A stretch of DNA of 64,000 nucleotides from DASPKM01 sp035628135 (GTDB lineage: Bacteria; Bacteroidota; Bacteroidia; Chitinophagales; Chitinophagaceae). Below are positions 51,074 to 59,896 of the stretch, piece after piece. The notes under the pieces were generated by a model that did no database searches, was not told the origin of the DNA, and saw only the letters and a list, made by a program, of their open reading frames with translations. The stretch lies in the NCBI GenBank assembly GCA_035628135.1, contig DASPKM010000011.1:62001-126000 (forward strand), in the 5' to 3' direction. Made by a program: the position numbers and the translations under genes. The first letter of the stretch is position 1. Each line of letters begins with the position of its first letter.

Positions 51074-51604
51074 CTAATGCCTGCGGAACCTGACCCGGGT
51101 ATACACCTCGAAGTCTTTTCCCGGAGCCGCGAGCTCAAATATCTCTTCCATTTCGTTTTCATCCAATATTCGATAAGTTTCCCTGGCCCTGAAACCCTTT
51201 GGTATGTTCTCGATACTCTCAGAAATAAATACGATGGTCTTTTTATCCGGCGAAATGGAATCAAGCCGGTACTGTATTACAAAACCCTCGATATGGAATT
51301 GACGAAAGACAAAGGTTTTCCTGGACCGGTCATAACTATAAAATCCTTTATCCTCATGCACTTCTCCTGCAGGTTTTTTATCTGAAGGCGGATACGTAGC
51401 CTTATTATCAACCTGGAAAAACGTTCTTCCAAAAACAAATTGATAAGTTCTTTCATACTTCCCCTTGCCCGGCTGCCCCTCCCCCTTACCTGACCATGAA
51501 CCGGCCAATTGTTTGAGTGGCAACCACAGACTATCCCATTTTGGCTGACCAAACACCAATAGGGGAAATATTAATAACAGACCGATTACTGTTGTCTTTC
51601 TCAT
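51074..51604 (-). CDS. secreted beta-barrel protein of DUF1579-like type
   Basis: A 176-residue exported protein from the ATG at 51604, which overlaps the upstream stop in an ATGA arrangement; 15 more upstream codons are open but inside that gene. A signal peptide (MRKTTVIGLLLIFPLLVFGQ) is followed by a lipocalin-like body: LKQLAGSWSGKGEGQPGKG, FVFGRTFFQVDNKA, KGFYSYDRSRKTFVFRQFH, PKGFRARETYRILDENEMEE. The pattern resembles DUF1579 and related small-ligand-binding barrels. The ligand is unknown. Confidence 0.75.
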   Translation of the reverse strand: MRKTTVIGLLLIFPLLVFGQPKWDSLWLPLKQLAGSWSGKGEGQPGKGKYERTYQFVFGRTFFQVDNKATYPPSDKKPAGEVHEDKGFYSYDRSRKTFVFRQFHIEGFVIQYRLDSISPDKKTIVFISESIENIPKGFRARETYRILDENEMEEIFELAAPGKDFEVYTRVRFRRH

Positions 51605-52425
51605 TTGATCAACGCTTTTATAAAAGTTGCTTGCGATATTCGCGACCATGATTCCAAAGGAATTGTAAAGCCAACCTCGCTTTGCAGTTGATCGAAGCCT
51701 GCTTTTAACTTTGCCGAATTACCCTGTATATCTTCCCTTTTCGCCGCCTTCTTAGTCCAGATAAACGCTTCCTGGAATAATGCAAGAAATGCCTGGCGAT
51801 CTTCCGCTTTTGCGACCGGTGGATTGTTCCTGACATCTGACAGGAACAATAGACAAATCCTCATAAAATCCGTACACGCCTCCTGCTTCATAATTTCGGT
51901 TGCTTTCCATTCGGTCAATTGCTTATCCCTTACTTCTTTACACCATTCAAGGACTTTAGGGACCCAATAGTCAAATGTCAGGCTCGTTTTTTTATAGATT
52001 GAAGGAAGCGGATCTGCATAAGTGAACATGCCCTTTGTTTTAGCTGCAGCCATCTCTATCTCTTTGAAATCCGTTGGCAGCTCCTCCGGTTCAAAGTTTA
52101 CTTTGTGTGAACCATTGAAAATCGTGCAGATTTCTGCGATTTGCAGGAAGATCTTTTTTGTATCATTCTTTAGCTCTTTGGGCATTCCCGCCACCGTGCG
52201 AAGCGTGATGTTGCTCATGCTCTTCTCCCGCTGGCTGAAATAAACCTTGTTTAATTCAGCCATCATTGCCGCGCTCCACAGTGCATCGTGTTTATTGCTC
52301 AAATGTTTAAAAAATGAGTCGAATTTCGTTGAAGCCCGCGACCAGTCAGGCCTTTCCCCAATTAATTGCTTTACTTCTGCGCCATTGCCTGTTATCGCTT
52401 TAACAAGTGTGTTGGAAACCTTCAT
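51601..52425 (-). CDS. conserved-looking helical protein, function unknown
   Basis: A 274-residue soluble, helix-rich protein without signal peptide, membrane segment or family motif that I recognise. Segments such as NKHDALWSAAMMAELNKVYFSQREKSM, LTFDYWVPKVLEWCKEVRDKQL and FQEAFIWTKKAAKRED are amphipathic. It is translationally coupled (ATGA) to the secreted DUF1579-like gene, which argues that it is a real gene. Confidence 0.75.
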   Translation of the reverse strand: MKVSNTLVKAITGNGAEVKQLIGERPDWSRASTKFDSFFKHLSNKHDALWSAAMMAELNKVYFSQREKSMSNITLRTVAGMPKELKNDTKKIFLQIAEICTIFNGSHKVNFEPEELPTDFKEIEMAAAKTKGMFTYADPLPSIYKKTSLTFDYWVPKVLEWCKEVRDKQLTEWKATEIMKQEACTDFMRICLLFLSDVRNNPPVAKAEDRQAFLALFQEAFIWTKKAAKREDIQGNSAKLKAGFDQLQSEVGFTIPLESWSRISQATFIKALIK

Positions 52426-52474
52426 GCCATGAAATTAAATGCGGGAGCAATAACCAAATTGTATAAATCGGACG

Positions 52475-53275
52475 TCAATAAACAACATTGGCAGATTGCA
52501 GGTATTCACGCGGAGTTAAACCGGAATATTCTTTGAAATCGCGGATAAAATGCGCCTGATCATAATAACCGCCCTCGTAAGCTACGTTTGTAAGATTACA
52601 GCCCGGATGCCTTGCCAGGATATCCAGGGAATTAAGAAATTTTGTAATCCGGGCGAACTCTTTAGGAGAAAGACCAACGAGGCGATCAAATTGGCGTAGC
52701 AGTTGCCTGTTGCTGTAACCGGTCTTGTACGATAAATCTTCAACGGATATCAACCCTTTGGCTTTGCGAATTTCCTGGATACAGTAGGCAATAACCGGCG
52801 CCTCTGCAATTTGATTCTTACGGAATACGGTATACAAAAAAGATTGAAATATCGTATTGCGCGCGTCGGTGCTATTTGCATGATATATCCTGTCTTCCAG
52901 CTCGCCGGCCATTTCTTTCCAGATGCTGCTAAGCGGCACTTCCCTGTCAGCGATCGATTTCATGGATGATTTCACAAATCTATATGCCGCGGCGGCAGTA
53001 AACCGTGCAGCAATCAGGCCCGTGCTTCCATTGGGCTCGATGCTCATGTGGCGTTTCATCTGGCAAACGACAAAACTTCGCGGTTGAACGGAAGCTGTAT
53101 TATCGAAAAAAGTAGTTTTATAAGGATCGCTGAAATGTACAACCAGCTCAACACAGGTGTCCGGCAGAATATGAATGGGTGCGATGCCGGCTCCGGGGGA
53201 TACAGCTTCCATGCTCCAAACAACCTTAACGAAGGACTGAAGCTGAGGTATTATTGGGTATTCACGGTAATCCAT
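52475..53275 (-). CDS. AraC-family transcriptional regulator
   Basis: A 266-residue regulator. The N-terminal ~150 residues form the DUF6597-type ligand domain (LQSFVKVVWSMEA, IHILPDTCVELVVHF). The C-terminal ~100 residues hold two helix-turn-helix motifs (GLISVEDLSYKTGYSNRQL and LTNVAYEGGYYDQAHFIRDF, ending GLTPREYL), the AraC signature. The target genes are not evident; the neighbours on the same strand (51074-52425) are possible ones. Confidence 0.92.
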   Translation of the reverse strand: MDYREYPIIPQLQSFVKVVWSMEAVSPGAGIAPIHILPDTCVELVVHFSDPYKTTFFDNTASVQPRSFVVCQMKRHMSIEPNGSTGLIAARFTAAAAYRFVKSSMKSIADREVPLSSIWKEMAGELEDRIYHANSTDARNTIFQSFLYTVFRKNQIAEAPVIAYCIQEIRKAKGLISVEDLSYKTGYSNRQLLRQFDRLVGLSPKEFARITKFLNSLDILARHPGCNLTNVAYEGGYYDQAHFIRDFKEYSGLTPREYLQSANVVY

Positions 53276-53315
53276 GATAATACTTGCGAAAACGATAGTG
53301 CGTACAGGATAATGA

Positions 53316-54632
53316 TCACACTGTAAGACTGATATAACTGCTCTCCACGGGCATGAACTTAAACTTCACATTTTTATGCTTGGCAGCACTGCCGGCCACC
53401 AATTTCTCCAGCATGGTCATATGCTTCTTATTTTTGGCGATGGTGGCAGCGGTACTGCTGTTAAAAATGAGCGTGAACTTGTTTTTTGCCTCCTTGGTTA
53501 TGGCAGGTTGTGTTGTTCTTGAATCGATGATTGCCTGCACCACCTGCTTCTCGGGATTAGAATGTTCGCCATTACCACAGAACACGTAATAATCTGCCGT
53601 AATGCGGTTACAAAAATCGAGGGTCATGTTGGCATTGGCGCCATGATGTTGAATTTTCAGTACATCTACATGCAGTCCCTTATTCTTTTTGAGCTTGCCG
53701 GTATTCTCTAATCCTTTAATGATATCGTCGGCATGTCCATCACCCGTCATCAAAACTGTTTTACCATTTTCTTCCAGCAAAAACATAATAGATGCCAGGT
53801 TCGGTGCAGTAACCTGGGTCCTTACGCCCATCTTTTTTGCGGTGGCAAGCTGAGACAGTATTAACGGCGTCAATTCCTCGGCGAGCGCTTCGTAATACTG
53901 TATGTTTGGAAAAGTAGCATTCGCCAGCGCATCGGCGTCGCGGTCTACTTTTTCTTTTATGCCCTTGAGTTGTCTTTTGCTTTTTTCAAGCCACTCGTTC
54001 CATTCCGTCCTAAGTTCGGTCAGGTCCGAAGAAAAAGGCGCCAGGACTGTAATTTTAAACGAACCGTATTTAATTGGCCGCGCACCCTTCCTGTACATCA
54101 CAAACTTTCCGCCGGCCTTGGCATTTTGCGGTATCTTCAACTGCTCTGGCTTCAACCTGCGGCTCAATTGTATGGCCTGTGCTTTCGAAAAAGTGATCTC
54201 GCCCAGTTCCTGGATCGTTTTGTTGGAACTGGCCATTAAAATGTTCGCGCTTGCGGTGAGCATACTTTCAATTGCTCCTTTATTGTCCTTCACGATTTCG
54301 TGAAAGGCATTATGCCATATTTCTTTGATGGCCGGCGGCCTTGGCGATTTTGGGGCCTTTACCCTGTTATTATTCTGTGCCTGCTGATAGTCGTACACGC
54401 GCCAGTCAACTTCGTCTTCGATCATTTTTAAAAAACCCCCGATGTGATCGTCATCGATATGCGATACGCAGGCAAGGTCAAGGCTGGTGTTGCTTTTGCG
54501 GAGCTTGTTCAGTTCTTTTGCAACGTGCATGTTATATGCCGGGCTTACCCCGCCATCTACCAGAATGTTGGTAGTGCCATTGGAGAAGAGCATGCAGTCG
54601 CCCTTGCCCGATTGAAAAATTTTAATGGTCAT
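53316..54632 (-). CDS. MBL-fold hydrolase (ComEC/Rec2-like), partner of the subtilase
   Basis: A 438-residue soluble metallo-beta-lactamase-fold protein. TIKIFQSGKGDCMLFSNG and NILVDGG open the fold. CVSHIDDDHIGG is the metal-binding H-x-[ED]-x-D-H motif near residue 58. VLMTGDGHADDII and ILKIQHHGANAN near residues 295-330 provide the further Asp and His ligands, the pattern of ComEC-type nucleases. There is no transmembrane part. It overlaps the end of the subtilase gene by 11 bases, so the two are co-translated. A nuclease or phosphodiesterase activity is likely from the fold; the substrate is unknown. Confidence 0.88.
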   Translation of the reverse strand: MTIKIFQSGKGDCMLFSNGTTNILVDGGVSPAYNMHVAKELNKLRKSNTSLDLACVSHIDDDHIGGFLKMIEDEVDWRVYDYQQAQNNNRVKAPKSPRPPAIKEIWHNAFHEIVKDNKGAIESMLTASANILMASSNKTIQELGEITFSKAQAIQLSRRLKPEQLKIPQNAKAGGKFVMYRKGARPIKYGSFKITVLAPFSSDLTELRTEWNEWLEKSKRQLKGIKEKVDRDADALANATFPNIQYYEALAEELTPLILSQLATAKKMGVRTQVTAPNLASIMFLLEENGKTVLMTGDGHADDIIKGLENTGKLKKNKGLHVDVLKIQHHGANANMTLDFCNRITADYYVFCGNGEHSNPEKQVVQAIIDSRTTQPAITKEAKNKFTLIFNSSTAATIAKNKKHMTMLEKLVAGSAAKHKNVKFKFMPVESSYISLTV

Positions 54633-56604
54633 TTGTAAGGTCTTTTTTTGTTTTGATATTTTTTGCTTCCATCAGGCAGGCTTCAGGGTTGATCAGGCCG
54701 AATCCGCAATCGTCTTTCCAATGGTAATCTGCTCCCGGCAGGGGGGTGCTCGTGCGAATGATGATGCCTTGTATCTGGGATGCGGAAAGCGTTTTGTCGA
54801 TCGATAGCATCCATGCCGCGATCCCGCAAACATATGGGCTGGCCATACTGGTGCCGCCCATTGCTATCCATTGATCATCGGGCCCCGCAAAACCTTTTGC
54901 CGCAACAATGTCGGTGCCCGGCGCTATCACCTCTGGTTTTTTTCGGTTGTCGCGGGTAGGCCCCTGGCTGCTCGAGATATGTATTTTCTCTTTACCTGCA
55001 TCGCAATTGCCCACTGCAATTACATAGTTAGCACAGGCCAGTGAGCTGATGGATGAAGCGTCGATATTGGATTCCTCGGCAAAGAAGGAAGGAAAGTTCC
55101 AAACCTGCCTGTCGCCTATCGCACCAAGCGGTCGCGGATCGTCCCTTTCGATCCAGCCATGGTATTCTCCGTTCCGTATTTCCTCTCCCATCAACCGCAC
55201 CTGCCATTTGCCAGCCTTTACGGGTATTTGGGGCTTTTTATAGTTGGGTGTCAGGTAAATGCCGATATAATTGGCCCCATTGGAAAAATGATACAGGTCA
55301 TTGTAAACAGATAGAAATGCTCCGTCTTTAAGCTGCTGGTTTTCTATATACTGATTGGGCTGGATGGGACCGATCCATTCGCCGCCGGGAGGCTTTATTT
55401 TTACGGAGATGCGATCTTGTGGAGCGTACCATAATTCCAATTCATTCTCCGACATGTCGCTGATACCATTCCCCACCACCGTCCAAAACAGGTCTTTCGA
55501 CAAACCGCTTGCTTCAATCTTCCCACTGGTATGTATCCTTCCCATCGTATATCCATAATCGTTTTCTTTCAGGGATTTTTCCTGTCCTGCATTGCCTGCT
55601 GCAACGCAAATACATCGTCCAGGAACGGAGAGCTCGGAATTAATAAAGCGACTTGTTGCATCGGTGCCGTCATGCGCATGGCCGTTGGTGCCGAGTGAAA
55701 TATTGATCGAGATCGGTTTTTTTAATTCTTCCGCAACCTGGAACAGGTATTCCAGGGCGTGCACCAGGCAGGACGCATCGTAAAATGATTTTCTTCTATC
55801 GACATCGGACTTCTTCAGCGCGATGCTTACTCCTATGATATCGGCCTCTGGAAAAACACCTGAATTGCCTGCCGCGATGCTGGCCACGTGGGTAGCGTGC
55901 GAGCCAATGTCTGTTATAGATTGCTTTTCAAGCTGCGTGGCGGGTACATTGCGTTTTACAGATTCTTCGATGGCCTTATCAAGATCCTTCTTAAAAAACT
56001 CCGCTCCATAATTGTATTTTGCCGGGGGTTTTCTGAAAGTGCTGCCCTGGTCCCAGATGCGCAGAAACCGCGTTTTTCCATCTTTCAAAAAATCGGGGTG
56101 CGCAAAATCGAACCCGCCAACGTCAATGATCCCGATCAATACATTTGATTTTTGAGGAAATTGTTTCTTCAGCTTTTTAAAAGGAAGCCTTTGCTTTTGG
56201 TCGGCATACCTGTCGGACACCAGTGGATCCGATAGTTTTAGTGTACGGGGTAGTTCGATGCCCACTACGTCGTCGTTGGCCGCCAGTTTGTTTAATTCAG
56301 TAAGCCTGATGCGTGCGGCAACCAGGTTGCCGGAACGCAGTTCAATAAACACGTTGGTGAATATATTCTCAGACTTTTTTTTGAGTTGGGTCTTTTTGTT
56401 TTCTTTTGAGAGTGGTGGTGGCTTGATCAGGTTTTGTTCTTTTACTTCAATGTCCTTCATCTTCATTTTGGGATCAACAAACAGGTTAGCGTTTTGCAGG
56501 GCGCGGGATTCATTGATCTGCTGTTCGCAGTTGCTATACATCCTTAGCTTTGGATCGATCTTATTGAGCAGGGCATCGGCTTTTTGGCGCTTGGGTTTTG
56601 CCAT
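54622..56604 (-). CDS. cytoplasmic S8-family serine peptidase (subtilase)
   Basis: A 660-residue subtilisin-like protease with no signal peptide. A charged N-terminal ~150 residues (prodomain-like or regulatory) precedes the catalytic domain. The triad is complete: D161 (LIGIIDVGGFDFAHPDF), H236 (DIGSHATHVASIAAGNS) and S586 (GGTSMASPYVCGIAAW). The oxyanion Asn lies in VAAGNAGQ. A ~150-residue insert (~370-530) separates the His and Ser segments. It is translationally linked to the MBL-fold gene. Intracellular protease-nuclease pairs recur in bacterial conflict systems, so a defence role is a possibility, not a demonstrated fact. Confidence 0.9.
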   Translation of the reverse strand: MAKPKRQKADALLNKIDPKLRMYSNCEQQINESRALQNANLFVDPKMKMKDIEVKEQNLIKPPPLSKENKKTQLKKKSENIFTNVFIELRSGNLVAARIRLTELNKLAANDDVVGIELPRTLKLSDPLVSDRYADQKQRLPFKKLKKQFPQKSNVLIGIIDVGGFDFAHPDFLKDGKTRFLRIWDQGSTFRKPPAKYNYGAEFFKKDLDKAIEESVKRNVPATQLEKQSITDIGSHATHVASIAAGNSGVFPEADIIGVSIALKKSDVDRRKSFYDASCLVHALEYLFQVAEELKKPISINISLGTNGHAHDGTDATSRFINSELSVPGRCICVAAGNAGQEKSLKENDYGYTMGRIHTSGKIEASGLSKDLFWTVVGNGISDMSENELELWYAPQDRISVKIKPPGGEWIGPIQPNQYIENQQLKDGAFLSVYNDLYHFSNGANYIGIYLTPNYKKPQIPVKAGKWQVRLMGEEIRNGEYHGWIERDDPRPLGAIGDRQVWNFPSFFAEESNIDASSISSLACANYVIAVGNCDAGKEKIHISSSQGPTRDNRKKPEVIAPGTDIVAAKGFAGPDDQWIAMGGTSMASPYVCGIAAWMLSIDKTLSASQIQGIIIRTSTPLPGADYHWKDDCGFGLINPEACLMEAKNIKTKKDLTNDH

Positions 56605-56728
56605 AATGATTTTTTTAAATGATCAAACTCATCAGGCTTAAGTTACTATATTATGATTATTTAAAAATACCAGGCACCGTGTTTATACGGTTTTTGAGGC
56701 TTCAAACCCATGGATATCCTAATAGTGC

Positions 56729-58951
56729 TCATTTCACAGTAAACCTTACCCCAATATACATTTCCCTTCCCCTTGTAGGGCCCCATGCAAACTGGGTATC
56801 GAAATACTGCCCAAACGGATCCTGCCAGCTTATAATTGGCCGGTTCTGCCTGAAGTTGAACAGGTTTTCAACTCCGGCATAAATCTCAAACCTCTTTATT
56901 ATATAGGTAAATTGAGTATTTACTACTGTATAGTCCTGCGAATGTCCGGGCATTTGGTAATTAGCCGGGTTATTTTTGGTATCGGGCAATGCCTGCTTGC
57001 CATACCAGTGCACATTAGCATCCAGGTGCCATTTTTTGCTCGAAGGCATAAATGAAGCAGCCGTGTGCAACCTGTGGCGCGGGTTAAAGGGCAACACATC
57101 TTTTACGCCGTTCTTAATTTGGTATACATCCAGGAAAACATAGCCCAACTTCGCACTGAATTTATTGTGAAGCGTGCCACCTACCTCTGCCTGAAAGCCA
57201 TTTGAAATGGATTTGCCGGTAAAATTCCTGATGATAGCTTTTGTTGGGTCACTATCATAGTCGGGGAATATTTGGTTCTGGAAATTGGTGCGGTAAAAAT
57301 CTAATGAGATATAACCATCAAAATTATTAGCGCCGTATTTTCCTGTAGCGTTGAACCCAAAATTCAGGGCTTCTTCCGGCTGCAGGGCTTCTGCAAAAAT
57401 GATGTCGCGGGAACTGGCTAACAATCCGATATTTTCGCTAAAGATGTTTGCCGTTCTCCACCCTTTGCCTATTGAAGCACGAAGCGTCAAATTATCTATT
57501 ATCTCGTATTTCAAGAGCGTTCTTGGAGCTACCTCCCACCCGAATTGATTGTGATGGTCCGCTCGAATACCTGCTATCCAGGTTAACTTCTCTCCCACCA
57601 TATTCAAAGTATTCTCAGCAAATATGCCTGGTATATGCTCAACTTTTCTGTATCGGCCCGCATATCCCCTGTTTAAACTGTTATCGGAGAACGAAATATT
57701 CTCCAGGAGGTTTAAATACCTATGGCTGATGCCTGTTTTAAAAACGCTGTTGCTTTTATATCCAAATTCATATTGAAGGTTTGCATACCCGTTTGTTTGG
57801 CGGGCTTTATAGTTAGTCACTCCAAAATATGACTGCTGATCCTGGTAAAAACCAGATGCATAAAGCGCAAACCTGTGTTCATCATTCATCCGGTATGCGG
57901 TTTTGAACCAAAGCTCAGGCTGATCGATTGAAACGGCCTGGCCATAGGCATTGGTACTGCCTTTGTCGCTGCTAAAATTAAAATTTGACTGGCCGCCTAT
58001 TCTCTTTTCAGATAAATATCGCACGCTTATTTGAGTGCTCCACCCCCATTTTGCTTCATCGCCTTTTTTCCACCTGTTCGAGATCATGTACCGGGTCAGC
58101 AGAGGAAGATCCAGGAAGTTGTCATCGTCATTATCAATTTTATTTGCAGGTTGAACCATGTGGAAAGCCGTAAGATTACTCCACTTGTTCTTTTTAAATG
58201 CGTGCAAAACATTCAAATGCTTTTCGGCGAAGCTGTTCATATACGCATTTAAAAACAGCTTGCCCGCTTTATCAGGCTCCTTTGTCAACACATTGATCTG
58301 CCCACTGATGCTTTCATATCCCTGAAGCACCGAGTTGGCACCTTTGGCAACCCAGATGTTCTCAACCAAAGGGCCGGGAATGCTGCTGATACCATAAGTA
58401 TAGGTTAAGCCTTGCACTTGCGGAAATCCATCGATCAATACCTGGTTATAGATGCCAGACAAACCCAATATTCTCAGTTCCTTGGAATTCGTAATGATGT
58501 TCGTTGTCTGCGGCTGAACAGAGGCTTGTGTCTCGAAGCAGCCCGCCAGGTCACAGCAAGCGGCTTTCTTTAGCTCAAGTGATGATATAACCTCGGTGTT
58601 AACAGCAGACCGTGCTATGTACGAAGGTTTCTTACTGCCATGAACGGTCACATCACTTAATGTTGACTGATGAATTAAAGTTACCGTTATAAATGAAGTA
58701 TCGGTTACCTGCAAGGTATCGGTCTTATAGCCGACAAAACTTACAAGCAACGTATATGGCTTTTTCCTGGGCAGGCCGATTGTAAACTCCCCCGCCTCAT
58801 TTGTTACAGTTCCTTTGCTTTTGCTCAACCAGGTGATGGTTGCACCCTGCAAAGGCAAGGATGACCCGGTAGTCACCCTGCCGCGTAATTGTTGACCGAA
58901 AGACGCAAAAGGAACTGTTAGTATTAGCAATACTATCAGTAGATTTTTCAT
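56729..58951 (-). CDS. TonB-dependent receptor, probably metal-related
   Basis: A 740-residue receptor from the ATG at 58951 (MKNLLIVLLILTVPFASFGQ, signal peptide); an ATG three codons earlier is also possible. A carboxypeptidase-regulatory-like domain (~20-105) is followed by a plug with an unusual cysteine cluster (KKAACCDLAGCFETQAS, three Cys), then a barrel ending ...MYIGVRFTVK with the aromatic C-terminal pattern of outer-membrane proteins. The Cys cluster in the plug and the two upstream genes (HMA-like and Cys-rich small protein) suggest copper or another soft metal as ligand. Confidence 0.9.
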   Translation of the reverse strand: MKNLLIVLLILTVPFASFGQQLRGRVTTGSSLPLQGATITWLSKSKGTVTNEAGEFTIGLPRKKPYTLLVSFVGYKTDTLQVTDTSFITVTLIHQSTLSDVTVHGSKKPSYIARSAVNTEVISSLELKKAACCDLAGCFETQASVQPQTTNIITNSKELRILGLSGIYNQVLIDGFPQVQGLTYTYGISSIPGPLVENIWVAKGANSVLQGYESISGQINVLTKEPDKAGKLFLNAYMNSFAEKHLNVLHAFKKNKWSNLTAFHMVQPANKIDNDDDNFLDLPLLTRYMISNRWKKGDEAKWGWSTQISVRYLSEKRIGGQSNFNFSSDKGSTNAYGQAVSIDQPELWFKTAYRMNDEHRFALYASGFYQDQQSYFGVTNYKARQTNGYANLQYEFGYKSNSVFKTGISHRYLNLLENISFSDNSLNRGYAGRYRKVEHIPGIFAENTLNMVGEKLTWIAGIRADHHNQFGWEVAPRTLLKYEIIDNLTLRASIGKGWRTANIFSENIGLLASSRDIIFAEALQPEEALNFGFNATGKYGANNFDGYISLDFYRTNFQNQIFPDYDSDPTKAIIRNFTGKSISNGFQAEVGGTLHNKFSAKLGYVFLDVYQIKNGVKDVLPFNPRHRLHTAASFMPSSKKWHLDANVHWYGKQALPDTKNNPANYQMPGHSQDYTVVNTQFTYIIKRFEIYAGVENLFNFRQNRPIISWQDPFGQYFDTQFAWGPTRGREMYIGVRFTVK

Positions 58952-58966
58952 TGTAAGCAAGCTTGA

Positions 58967-59335
58967 CTACCCCTGTTTTACTTTGTAAGGCCTTGCGTTT
59001 GGATCATCGCAGCCTGGAGTGCTTTCCACGGCCTTGCGAATTTCCTTTTCCGAAACAACCGCCGGATTGAAGGTTATTTCAAACACGCTGGTGGCAGCAG
59101 CTTTGCCTAGTGGTTTGCAGGCGCTAACGCCGTTGATCTTGGTTACTTCCTTCTGGATGTCTTTAAGGTCCCCGCTGCAGGTAATGCCAGTCACTTTGAA
59201 CTTAACGGTTTGAAGCGTTTGGTGCTGGGAAGTTGTTACAGGTTGCTCCTTTGATGTTTGAGCAATTGCAGAGAAGGAGAATGCAAATGTGAATACCAAT
59301 ACGAATGACAGTATATTAAAGAATTTAGATTTCAT
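58967..59335 (-). CDS. exported HMA-like protein with degenerate metal site
   Basis: A 122-residue protein with a signal peptide (ILSFVLVFTFAFSFSAIAQ) and one heavy-metal-associated domain (VKFKVTGITCSGDLKDIQKEV). The canonical C-x2-C metal motif keeps only the first Cys (TCSGD). Two further cysteines occur (GVSACKPL, TPGCDDP), so metal binding, if any, is non-standard. It lies 15 bases upstream of the TonB receptor in the same operon. A periplasmic metal-sensing or docking role for the receptor is inferred. Confidence 0.85.
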   Translation of the reverse strand: MKSKFFNILSFVLVFTFAFSFSAIAQTSKEQPVTTSQHQTLQTVKFKVTGITCSGDLKDIQKEVTKINGVSACKPLGKAAATSVFEITFNPAVVSEKEIRKAVESTPGCDDPNARPYKVKQG

Positions 59336-59399
59336 ATCTGTTGATTATGATTTGAATGATAGTTACCGTAATTATCAATAGTAAAATTAAAATGAGCTG

Positions 59400-59729
59400 T
59401 TAAGCTATCTTAGGTGGTTGCCAAAAATCCAGAGGGATTTCAAGTGGAACGCCGTCGTTATATTCAATGTATGTTTGTACGAAAGAGACGTTCGATAAAT
59501 ACTGAATGCTTATAAGATCGGATATGAAGCCACCGCTGACAGTGCATGGTTGAAATGGATTGCACGCTGATTGATCATCCTCGTCAGGGTGTTCTTTCTC
59601 TACAGGTTCGCAGGAACTGCCGCAACAGTTCTTTGTTGTAACGTCAATGGGATTTAAAAGCGATTGTATGCCCGGCTGTACTGCAAGGAACAGGGTATAA
59701 AATGCGAATATGACGGCCAGGGCTTTCAT
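59400..59729 (-). CDS. small Cys-rich exported protein (DUF6660-like)
   Basis: A 109-residue protein from the ATG at 59729 (MKALAVIFAFYTLFLAVQP, signal-like helix). An acidic cysteine-rich stretch follows (KNCCGSSCEPVEKEH, ACNPFQPC), then a hydrophobic tail. Proteins of this shape (DUF6660) stand at the head of metal-efflux or metal-receptor operons in Bacteroidota. The cysteines and acidic residues could bind metal. It is first of three genes with the HMA-like protein and TonB receptor. Confidence 0.8.
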   Translation of the reverse strand: MKALAVIFAFYTLFLAVQPGIQSLLNPIDVTTKNCCGSSCEPVEKEHPDEDDQSACNPFQPCTVSGGFISDLISIQYLSNVSFVQTYIEYNDGVPLEIPLDFWQPPKIA

Positions 59730-59896
59730 TAAGACACAAAATAGCAAATTTGGTAACGACCGGGCAAATTTAATCTACAAGTAGTCGAATTTGCTCGATA
59801 AGTAATTAAAACTGACAGGTTTTCTGAATGCCGGTTGTTAACCACCTTAGGCACTAAAATCCTATCTTTATCAGGACACCTTACACAGGAACCGAT

